64,000 nt of DNA from Phallus indusiatus (taxonomy: Eukaryota > Basidiomycota > Agaricomycetes > Phallales > Phallaceae). The notes beneath the pieces were generated by a model. That model saw only the letters and a program-made list of their open reading frames with translations. It had not been told where the DNA came from and ran no database searches. Where the stretch lies: contig JAQFWX010000002.1 in the NCBI GenBank assembly GCA_027605045.1, positions 2,542,001-2,606,000 on the forward strand, written 5' to 3'. Of this stretch, positions 54,273-64,000 are shown one piece after another. Within the stretch, counting starts at the first letter, position 1, and each line of letters opens with the position of its first letter. The position numbers and the translations under genes are program-made.

Positions 54273-57200
54273 TTACCAAATTCCATCCCAAACTCCACTC
54301 TCAAGTCTAACCCACTCAAACAACATACTAGCATAGCATACAAAAGCATCATCATCAGGCTCCGCAACTTTAACCAATCCAAACTGTGCATCCGCATCGT
54401 TCGTCGTCAACGGTGCTATCGGATGAAGCGTCGATGTCAACGGTACAGGCGTCGGAAGCGGTCCAATCAACGACGTAAGTGGACCAGGCTGCTGTTGTTG
54501 TGATGATAGTTGCTGATGGTGGAGAGACGTGGTTGTTAAAGATAAAGTCGGGATGGGTGCCGTTGTTGTGGTGGATGATGCAAGTGGTGGTGCCGTTCCC
54601 GGAGTATTCGCAGGTGATGGTGAATAAGGAAGAAGCGATGATGACAACAACGACGATGACGATGAAGAAACATTAACACCCGTAGGAATAGGATACTTGT
54701 AAACACCAGACTCCCTAGGCACACCTTCCTCGTTTTCTTCTAACACAACACTCATACCATCACCAGCACCTTCACCGCCATTATTGCCGGAAGGATTAGC
54801 AGCTTCTTCTTCCTCTTCATCTTCTTCGACAACAATCTCATTAGCCAAAGCAAGATTAGACTTGGCACGATGTAAACCTCTTCTAGGCGTTTTCGAAAGG
54901 TACGACGTCAACGGAGACGGAGACGGTAAACCGCTTAAACCAGGTGGTGATACAGCAGACGTAGGCGTCTGAAGCCCGTGCGACGATGAAAATGGCGACG
55001 ATGCCGACGAGGACAACGTTAATCCGAATCCTAGTCCAACTCCACTCAACCCGGAGCCCAAACCGGCATTAGCCTGTTGTTGCTGTTGTTGTTGACCACC
55101 AGAAGCGGAATAACCCTGGTACTGAGATACAGACTGAGCTTGAGCCCACCGTTTGGCAAGCAACCATCTAATATCATCTTCAAACGACGTCGTCGAAGGT
55201 GGAGGAACAGCCGAAGGTGAAGATGAAATCGAAGAACTGTTCAGCCCCGCTCCTCCTCCCGATACACGTTTGTACCCCCACCGAGCCAAATACGCCGCTC
55301 CCATTCCAGCACGCGAAGGAATACGAGCCAGCGCAGCATTCAACATGCCCACATCCGAAGACGAACTCGAATCATCACCGCCGACGTTACCCTCCTCTTT
55401 ATTGCTTTCCTCACCACCACCACCAGCAGAAGAAGAACCGCCCTGTTGCAACGCAGTAACAAGTCCCGCCCAGACAACACCTTCCTCTAACACACTCTGC
55501 GGCACAAAAACTGGGCAATTGAAAACTTCTCCGACAACATTCACGATAGAAGGGAAATATGACGCCGATCCCGTTGCGAATATGCGTTTGGGGAGAGGAG
55601 CGGAAGTGTATGGGCTAAATGGGAGAGACGACGATGTGGGTGAGGAAGAAGACAGTGGTGTTGATGTGTAGCCATGACCATTAGGAGTAGTAGATGCCAC
55701 AGCTGTATTCGTAGCCGTGTGGTGTCCATTCAATAATACGCTCCCATTCGCACTGGCATTGTTGGAAGTCGCACCACCTGAACCAGAAGCAGCAACAATC
55801 CTTCCAAATCGAGTTCTGAAACCCATAATCTGTCCTTCAATAAGACACCTCGGATTAGCTCTCAAATCTCTAAACTCGACAGCCTTCGTTCCATTTTCAA
55901 AGCGATATATTCCTCTCGCCGATTTTCCTTCTGGATGGTTTTGAGAAGACCGAGATTGAGACAAGAGCTTTGTTGTTGTTGGCGGGGTTGCGTTAGAGGG
56001 AGTGATGTAAGTGGATTCATATTCCGGTTGAACAAACCAGAACGAAAACAGTTTATCATCCAACCTATAAGAACGCGTTTATCAGTAACCTAAGAACCCA
56101 GAAACCCTATGGTTCGAAACGTACCCTATACTCCCACCAGGCGGGACAATAGCCACAAGCCTATCAAACGCACTCCAACTCTTGGTATACATATCTCTAG
56201 CCAACATCCTCGGAACATCACCATTTCGAGAAGTGATGATAGATATCCATTTACGAGAAACATCTGAGCCTGAACCTTGGTCTTGGGCTGATGATGATGT
56301 GATTTGGGTTTGGGTTTGGGCAGGATGAGGGAAAGATTGGGTTAACGTCGAGGGATGTGGTGGAGAGGTAAAAGCGGGGGATGAAGATGGCCCTGGTGTC
56401 GACATGACCATTGCGTCTTGTGTGCCAAATGAAATTACTGCATCAGAAGATGTAGGGACTAGGGAAAGGTATGTCGCAATGTGGGTGGACGTGAATGAAT
56501 GAATGATAGTGTCTACAAAAGAAAGTATGAGTGAAAAGAAACATATAACAAAGAGAAAACCAAACAAAACAGCACCTTTTCCGAATCCATATTTCTTAGA
56601 GAAATAGCCAGCGATGGAACCAGCCTCCTTATCCTCACCAGCACCAATCATATTCAACACTCTCTGCACCTCAGTTTCACTCTGATCACCACTTGCATTT
56701 TCACCATCGACAACGAACTTCACGGTATTCATATTCCATTTCCACTCCCACTCGTTCTTACTTTTCTGAGCCGTCAACGAAGCGTAATCCAATAAACCCG
56801 AAGCCAGAGCATCCGCCACATTGGCACTCGGTTTACCACCACCCGTTAACACGGCCACAAGGAACGCACCCAAGCCAGACACGGCATCAACATTTTTCCA
56901 AACCTCGGGCATGGTTAGACGGAGTTTTATCATCTGTGCAGCTACTAAGCCAGATACGGGACCCGCAAATGCGGAAGTACCGCACTGTGCGGCCATATTG
57001 GACGCCGAACCATAATGCGTGTCTTGTAAAAGCAGAGCAAAAGGGGTTGTGGATGTGTCAGTAGGCGTTGGAGTGATCGGAAGGGCGAAAAAGGGTGAAG
57101 AAGAAGGAGAAGAGGGCGAGGTTGCAGACGGGGAGGAAGAGGAGAAGAAAAGTGATTCCAGAGACGGTACCGCGTTTGGATCACTAGCATTGTCAGCACT

Positions 57201-57778
57201 GCCGCTCAATACACCACCAAAGCTGTCTGAGGAGGAAGAAAACGCGGCAGACTGGTAGAACACGGTACCGGCAAAAGTGGAGCCGCTTATGGAGCGAACA
57301 TAGCTCAAATTGGTGCGAGCTGCCAATTTGGAAAGGAGAGCATCCAGAGCTGCAAGTATGGTAGAAAGAGCGAGTGTAGGAGCCGGAGCCGACGAAGACG
57401 GGGAGGGTGTTGGAGTTGGAGGATGGCTTTGGGACGAGTTTTGGTTCAACAGTGGGTTCGGACTCGCGTTTGAATTAGGGCTTAAGCTTGCTGAAGGCGA
57501 GGAAGATGGATTGAGACCAGAGTTAGTTAAGGAACTGTGAGAGAAAAATAACAAAGCACATTCAGTTTTTTACCCGGCAACGACGACGAGAGTACAGCAC
57601 TCTAGTCTCGGGAATTCGGAACTTACCCAGTACTGCTGTTCTCGAACAGGACCGAGTCTGCAATAATGACATCAAGGGTATCATCAATGACCACACCGCG
57701 CAAAGCGTCTGGCGTAAGATCCAAACCGAGATAATAAATCGGTTTGGGAGAAGAAATAGGGGCGGAGTTGGATGTCAT
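54273..57778 (-). CDS. D-xylulokinase-like FGGY carbohydrate kinase, very Ser-rich
   Basis: Phosphorylates D-xylulose with ATP, feeding the pentose phosphate pathway. Four exons from ATG at 57778 to TAA at 54273. Exon 1 holds the sugar-kinase opening YYLGLDLTPDALRGVVIDD and IIADSVLFEN. Exon 2 has CGTSAFAGPVSGLVAAQMIK and KKYGFGKG. Exon 3 has SDAVISFGTQDAMVMSTP (ATP-binding region) and NGDVPRMLARDMYTKSWSAF. Exon 4 has GIYRFENGTKAVEFRDLRAN then FATGSASYFPSIVNVVGEVF, MGAAYLARWGYKR and AFVCYASMLFEWVRLE. The total is about 1,090 residues, roughly double the usual 550-600. Long Ser/Pro/Thr/Gln-rich insertions, including poly-Gln, separate the conserved blocks. Some kinase motifs, such as the catalytic Asp loop, are hard to place, so activity is uncertain. 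Confidence 0.8.
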
Positions 57779-59512
57779 GATAGTTTGTCTACAGTGTTAA
57801 CTTTTTTTTGCCTTTTTTTCCTTTAATTCCGAGTTTAAATTTTAAAGTTTAAAGTATTTGAGTTGTATAGACTTGAACGATGCGTTGAAAAAACCGCGGT
57901 GGTGTCTGCGTTTCCCCGTTGTGTAATTTTTTTGACAGATGACAGTAACCGGGTATTTTAGCTGCAGTTTTGTTTTTTTTGCTGTCGGGATTGAATTTAG
58001 GAATGTGTGATATGGTATGATAGTGGTATGGGAGTAATAATGATTGAAGATGAGAGGGGTATTGGATGATAGGATAAAGGGAGACAAATAGCGCAGATGG
58101 AGTAAGGTAATCACAAAGCACGAACAGAGGACGACGAGGAACAAAAATTGCTTGGACAAGCTAAGCTAAGCAGACTCAGCGGTGGGAAATTATGACCGAA
58201 TCATCGTACAGGCGAGAGTGCCCCGTGACACAATCTGTGACAATCTCGGCACTGAAAGGGAAATTACAGCGCCTAAAAATAATATCATGTACCATTCGTT
58301 GCCATGTTTGCTCTGCTCTGCTCTGGACCTCTTGGTGCAGTCGGAGGACAGTGACTCCTCAACGAGCTCAGCACAAACTATCTTATTCTTAGTATTAGTA
58401 GAAGGGGTTTATGACGATCATTGAAGAAGCTGTGGGAATACTTGGCCGCAAGTGCGGCATGAATGGACAACGTCGGGGCTGTGCGACCCCGAATCGTGGA
58501 AAAACTCATGCATGCATCGAACATGGAGCAATATGTAATACGTAAAAGAAGAGGCGTCGTTGGCCTTTTTTCTAAAAAAAGACTACTTACTTACCCCCCG
58601 CGGTGCCGGCGTGTTGGTGCAAATGCTTATTTTGATTTGCGTGAATCCCTCCAGAAGTCTTTGATTTTGAAAGCAAAAATTGGAAATTGGCAAAAATGAA
58701 GATACGGATTGGATATCAATGACGACACGGATTCACTAATTTCACACTGCGGCCTATACCATACATCTACACTGTCAGCCCATGCCAACCCCGTGGCGCA
58801 ATCATTACTCCGTCATAACATATTGCATTGTATAAATACAAATCTTCTCCCATCAAGATTACTCACGAAACCCTTGACAGGCTATTCCTTTTAATTTGAG
58901 GCAATTAACCTTCATAATGACAGATTCTCATTTCATCACATTAAGAGCCGGCATGCGAATTCGAACATGCATGAACAGGTGTGCCTATAATTAATGAACT
59001 CAACTGACGATAATGAGCAGATCCATCGATAACGGTATTAAATTAGATTTTATCTCCTTGGTCAACGCAACTGCCATATCATATGAGTCACTAATAGTCA
59101 CGACCCAATCGGGGTCAACTGCCAACTTGAAATAACACCCATGTAATCAAATAAAATCAAAATGCTTATCTAGTCTACACACCCAGTACGTTGTCCTATT
59201 AAAAGTATTTTAGTACAAAACTAATGTAGCATCCTTCAGGGGCAATCTCACGCCCTTCCCGGATTGGTATATAAAACCCAGGACAATCCCTCATCACTAA
59301 CTTCTGCAATTAATATGTTCAAATTCTCGAATTATAACCGCAATTCAGCAATGGTACTATTATAGGACGGGGATTGAGTCGAGCAGGAGTGACAGGGTAA
59401 ATATCTCGTGGTCGGAAATAACATCATTTAACATACTATAGCTACTACAGCCTGAATCCGAGCAACGATAAAGCATTGCTTGTTCGTTTTCGGGTTTCTA
59501 ATATCCAAAAAA
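57779..59512. other. Intergenic between xylulokinase and SDR
   Basis: No gene supported. It contains the xylulokinase promoter, one copy of a dispersed repeat near 58725-58815 and AT-rich DNA. Confidence 0.5.
58725..58815 (+). repeat. Dispersed repeat D, copy 1
   Basis: About 90 bp matching 61530-61616; the core GCCAACCCCGTGGCGCAATC is identical in both. No coding content. Confidence 0.7.
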
Positions 59513-60797
59513 TCAAGAGGTAGAAGGGTTCACAGCGACGCAACCCCCATCGACAACAAGCTCTTGTCCTGTCACGTAGCATCCAGCACGGGAAGCAAGA
59601 TAGAGAACGGTCGCCGCAATTTCTTCTTCTCTATTCGTCATAGATTATCATGTGAGTATGAGAGGGATAAAATCACTCATAAGAAGGAAGAACATACGTT
59701 CCACCGCGATCAGCGGGTAATTTCTGTATTCCCATAGAGATGCGATTAGCTTTATCCCCATTGAGAGTGTTCCCCTCATTAGACGTCATTTCCGTAGGCC
59801 ATGCACCTGGCGCAATCGCATTCACTCTTATAGGAATTTTCCGCAATCCGAGTTCTGTAGCTAGCATTTTGGTGATATGCGTAGCTGCTGCTTTAGCTGA
59901 GTTGTACGCGAACTAGGGTTAACGAAAGGAGTCAAAAAAATCAATTAGACTACTGAATAAAGAATAATGAAGCTTACATGGTTTTGAGACAATTTCATAA
60001 CCCCACTTATACTTGTGATGTTTATAATTGAAGATGTGAATCCGCCTCCAATATGGCGCGTTCCTTGTTCCAAGAGGCCCAGAAACGCAACGGATAGGAA
60101 GAACACCGAAGAAACGTTGACAGAATACAGATCGGCCCAACCTTCGAATCCTTGGATGTCGAAAAGAGCTCGACCTAACGTTGCCGTGTCTTTACACTCT
60201 GGAGCGGCGGGATTACTGAAAAATGAGGCTACAGGACCGACTTGTCCGGCACTTAATTTAATCAATCAAAATCTTGTAATCAACGTTGGAGAGAAAGAGA
60301 CAGAGGAAAACTGACTTGTTTACGAGAAGATGAAGTTTTCCTTCTGTTCTTTCGATATGTTCAACAAGGGATGATATACTTTGTTTATCGGTGACATCAG
60401 CAACTATTCTGCATAAAAGATCCGGCATGGAATCGAAAAGGGAGCGTCAGAAGCTAATCACGGAGGGAAGGGGAATAATCGGTAAAAAAAAATAAGAAAA
60501 CGCACGGTATAATCGAACCACTATATTCTTCTCCATCGGTCAACTTGGCAGCTTTATCGAGCACTTCTGCTCTTCGTCCTGTAATGTACACGCGTGCACC
60601 ATTACTGGCAAGCCCTTTAGCGATCTTGAACGGCAACAAGTTGATCAGCAAAAGATCGCCACCTTTTTAGGGAAACACGATGATTGTGGTACAATTACTC
60701 AAATACTTACCATCAATCCGATTCCTGTTCCGCCTCCAGTTACAACGGCAACAAAATCAGAAACATCAAATAATGCTTGAGATTTCAGATGCGACAT
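59513..60797 (-). CDS. Short-chain dehydrogenase/reductase
   Basis: NAD(P)-dependent oxidoreductase with a Rossmann fold. ATG at 60797 starts MSHLKSQALFDVSDFVAVV and continues TGGGTGIGLM, the cofactor loop (TGxxxGIG). The next exons give GLASNGARVYITGRRAEVLD and RIVADVTDKQSI with the adenine-binding Asp. NNAGQVGPVASFF is restored across an intron. IINITSISGVMKLSQNH carries the catalytic Ser and FAYNSAKAAATHITKMLATE the YxxxK pair. RVNAIAPGAWPTEMTS follows, and the C-terminal YVTGQELVVDGG motif is encoded near 59550. Stop TGA at 59513. About 300 residues over six exons. Classical SDR, no lesion seen. The substrate is unknown. Confidence 0.88.
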
Positions 60798-62100
60798 TTT
60801 TTTAAAGGGGTGCGAGGGGGAGGATCAGCGCAAACAGTAGCTTTCAAATAAGTGGTTTAAGATGAAAGAGAAGAAGAAGAAGAAGAAGAAGAGAAACAGA
60901 GGTGTGGATTCAGATAAGCTTAAATAGCGTTACGCCAGACCCCTACGAGTCGCTGTCAATCTAGCGCACATTTCCGTAGAGCGCGTCGGAGAACGTCAAG
61001 TAAATTCGAAATTCCGGAGCGCGAAAACAACAGCCCGCGTTAGAAGGAAATTTGCAATGGCTTGTTGTACTTACAAATCGATTGCGGTTGGAATGCACCT
61101 CATGCACACTGGCAGAAATTACGTATGTTCGGGCAAAACTTCCAGAGTTAGAAAAGCGATTCGCCTTTTTAAAACGCGGAAACCAATTACATGATCTGTT
61201 CCCACGGTTTGCTTTTTTCCCGACACGGAATTGATTTTTTTTTTTGCGAACGCGTTTAATCAACGCCAAGACCTGTCCGAAATCCTTCCTCCCTCTTTCC
61301 CCTTTTCTTGCTCGTCTTTGGGCTATCAAAAACTTCCATCTACGGTTGTAAAACTGTTAAAATTAATGAATGTTTCTAGATGTCTCTGGAAACATTCCAA
61401 GGTTGAAACCTTGGATAACATTGTTATGTACCTTCGCGTGTAATTGGCGATAAACCGAGTGGACTTACAGGATAAGGAAGGGAGCGGCGGGGACTAAACC
61501 CTAAATCACATCATGAGTTGGATATTAGACACAGGACCATAAATTTTGCACTGTGGCCTATACCATGTATTACACTGTCAACCCATGCCAACCCCGTGGC
61601 GCAATCATCACTTTGGAAATTAGCCACCCTTATTTTACAAAGTCAGATACAACCATTTCCGGGACCAGACAACCCGACGCTACGACCACTGAGACTAGGC
61701 TTGCTCCATCGCGACAAAGGTGATTCGGCGGGTTTATGTGTTATATTAGAAATTTGGAAAGTAAGTTAGTTTTACGCGGCAAGCGGTGGAGGACTCGGAG
61801 CAGTGGTGTATTAAGCCTTTGTGGTTTAGAAAAGATATCGTTTTTTCAACGCGTCGTTGGCCACGTTTTGAACTGTGCTCCGTCTGTGCCAGTTTTGGAA
61901 AAGGAATCTGGATGCCCTTAGTAACATTTACCCATGAGACAGAATTCGGTAAGTCTATATATTACGTCGAGAAGTTTACTGATGATTGTTGACGTTGATG
62001 GTCGATAACAGGTTCGAGCTCATCTTGCACCAATGAATTATTTCGTTGATAATCGATACATGTTATATAAACCTTGTCGCGAGAAATCTATCGCCGAGTG
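60798..62100. other. Gene-poor stretch
   Basis: No supported gene. A GAA microsatellite lies at 60868-60893 in the SDR promoter side, and the second copy of repeat D is near 61530. Confidence 0.45.
61530..61616 (+). repeat. Dispersed repeat D, copy 2
   Basis: Matches 58725-58815 in the same orientation. It begins near GGCCTATACCATG and ends CGCAATCATCAC. Confidence 0.7.
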
Positions 62101-62697
62101 ATTTTTTGGTCCCTGTGTTCAGCTGCGGTAGACATTCCATCGCTGCTCAGGAAGAGCCCTGCGGAAGGGGCAGAAGTCAACAGGCTCGGTGCGTGATTGG
62201 AGCTGGTGGAAGGTGACTTGGACCGCTCCCCCATGACTCCGACCGTGGTCACCGACCACCACCCCGCCGAGTCTCGCAGTCGATTCTCCCTCCCATTCGT
62301 GCTCCACGAACTGGCCGTTGAGCTAGGCAATGTTAACGGGAATCCGCAGCCGTTCCTGGCACTAGGTTCATCATAGAAAACCAAGTTGAGAGTTAAGTTA
62401 AAAGTTGAGTTGAGTAAAAGTTGAACGTTGAGTTGAGTTTGCCAACTGAGAGAGTAATAAAGTTGACTAGGGTGGGTCTAGACGCCGCAGGACGGGCGAG
62501 GAAGTGCGACCACCTTTCGCCTCGATCCTGCCGTTCCTATTTGACCCTGCCGTAAAGGCACGTTCTGAACTGTTCTGAAACGTCAAGCTGTCCGGAATTG
62601 AGACATGAGATGTCTGCCGCGCTCTCCTCTTACTCTGGTGGTACATACCATCATCATCGGTAGAGCTATTATCAAGCGCAAACCCAATCAGACCCAA
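62101..62697 (-). other. GC-rich island with possible coding exons
   Basis: Two open minus-strand stretches (62697-62467 and about 62330-62119) are clearly more GC-rich than their surroundings. The second follows a good AG acceptor and reads LNGQFVEHEWEGESTARLGG and VTFHQLQSRTEPVDFCPFRR. They are separated by a GTTGAG-rich low-complexity run at 62380-62460. No family was recognised and no ATG fits cleanly. Confidence 0.25.
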
Positions 62698-62716
62698 TCC
62701 TCCATGTGAAGTGATC

Positions 62717-63398
62717 GTTGATTCGCCGGACGGTATACACTACCCCATTTGTAACGAGAACGAAACAACCTTCATTTCCATGTTAATCAGTCAGGATATC
62801 CTCGTCGATTTCAAATATATGAGTCCTCGACTCTATTCGTATTCTGTTCTGTTCCGGCAACTGAGCCTTTCAATAATACCGATGTTGACGAAACTGTGGC
62901 TTTTTCAAAAGAACTGCGTATGCCAGGTACTAATGAACTATTTTCAAAATAAAAGTTTCTACGCGCATTAAAAACAATAGAACTAACCCTGATCTTGCAC
63001 AATATATCAAGTATGACAAGATGTACTAGAATTCAACTACCTTGGCAACGATCACAGATCCCAACATCGCTAAAGGACAAGTCGGAATAGCAGTGCTACA
63101 CGCCACACGCCACACGCCACACGCGTTCAGCTGAGCAGGAATAGCATCGGTAATAATCTGGGTTTCATCTCCAAAGCACATCCCGCCGTCTAAGAGTCTT
63201 CCAGATCACGGACTGGCATGAACCATTGAAAACTTCGCACCCAATTTCAAGTGACACCAGAGCTCTAATGCATGATGACCGTGGTGTTGCGTGTGAACAC
63301 GCTGACACGACTCATTACTCGATCATGATCTAAATATTCAAGTTTAAGTATATAAGGGCTCTTTGCTATGTGCAACTTGGAGGATTACAAGTTCAAAC
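62717..63398 (+). repeat. Tandem duplication, unit 1
   Basis: Unit of about 682 bp repeated directly at 63399 onwards. Both units contain the same stretch from GTTGATTC through a block encoding TEPFNNTDVDE in one frame, then a CACACGC microsatellite (63097-63124). Confidence 0.85.
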
Positions 63399-64000
63399 GT
63401 TGATTCTCCGGACGGTATAGACTACCCCATTTGTAACGAGAGCGAAACAACCTTCATTTCCAAGTTAATCAGCCGGGAAACCCTCGTCGATTTCAAATGT
63501 ATGAGTCCTCGACTCTATTCGTATTCTGTTCTATTCCGGCAACTGAGCCTTTCAATAATACCGATGTTGACGAAACTGTGACTTTTTCAAAAGAACTGTG
63601 TATACCAGGTACTAGTGAACTATTTTCAAAATGAAAGTTTCTACGTGCATTAAAAACAATAGAATTAACCCTAATCTTGTCCAATATATCAAGTATGACA
63701 AGATGTATTAGAATTCAATCAACTTGGCAACGATCTCAGATCCCAGCATTGCCAAAGGAGAAGTCGGAATAGCAGTGTCACACACGCCACACACGCCACA
63801 CGTGTTCAGCTAAGCAGGAACAGCATCAGTAATCTGGGTTTCATCTCCAAACACATCCCGCTGTCTGGTAGTCTTCCAGATCACGGACTGGTATGAACAA
63901 TTGAAAACTTCGCATTCAATTTCAAGTGACACCAAAGCTCTAATGCATGGTGATCGTGGTGTTGCGTGTGAACACGTTGACACGATATTACTCGATCATG
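63399..64000 (+). repeat. Tandem duplication, unit 2 (runs off window)
   Basis: Second unit, offset by 682 bp, still matching at the end of the window. The open frame common to the two units differs mostly by amino-acid changes, giving no clear sign of protein selection. Confidence 0.85.

Noticed and set aside
54479..57540. Plus-strand open frames across the xylulokinase
   Set aside because: Antisense to Ser-rich codons, which leave the opposite strand open by composition.

Overview
This window looks like nuclear DNA of a mushroom-forming basidiomycete (Agaricomycetes, probably Agaricales). Nearly every gene is cut by many 45-75 bp GT-AG introns. The gene families also fit: basidiomycete sesquiterpene synthases, Sulfotransfer_4 proteins, a beta-trefoil small protein, a fungal chromovirus and a Crypton-type recombinase. 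No bacterial operon signals, tRNA or rRNA genes were recognised. Gene ends are read from start/stop codons and plausible splice sites by eye; exon borders inside genes are approximate.

Region 1 (1-20.1 kb): an inverted duplication flanks this block. The left arm (1-1.86 kb) carries decayed copies of an amino-acid permease 3' end and a beta-trefoil gene; the right arm (15.88-17.9 kb) carries the intact versions. Between the arms lie a hypothetical multi-exon gene, a class I sesquiterpene synthase, a SAM methyltransferase, a 2-oxoglutarate/Fe(II) oxygenase, a cysteine-rich protein and a secreted GDSL esterase.

Region 2 (20.1-33.3 kb): mobile-element territory. A trichodiene-synthase-like (TRI5-like) pseudogene on the minus strand is split by a 6.2 kb Ty3/gypsy chromovirus with LTRs, a 5 bp target duplication and a Tf1-like self-priming site. 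Next comes a Crypton-type tyrosine recombinase gene and AT-rich gene-poor DNA.

Region 3 (33.3-53.5 kb): a likely sesquiterpenoid gene cluster, all on the plus strand. It holds three intact Sulfotransfer_4 genes and two broken ones, an aldo/keto reductase, a UDP-glycosyltransferase and two intact TRI5-like terpene synthases. The TRI5-like genes are each followed by a Sulfotransfer_4 gene, which suggests a duplicated two-gene module. One Sulfotransfer_4 pseudogene contains a 667 bp hAT-type miniature element with perfect 19 bp terminal inverted repeats and an 8 bp target duplication. Inferred logic: cyclise farnesyl diphosphate, then reduce, glycosylate and possibly sulfate the product. No P450 was found in the window.

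Region 4 (54.2-64 kb): housekeeping-like flank with a Ser-rich D-xylulokinase and a short-chain dehydrogenase on the minus strand, followed by repeat-rich DNA including a tandem duplication with a 682 bp period that runs off the window end.
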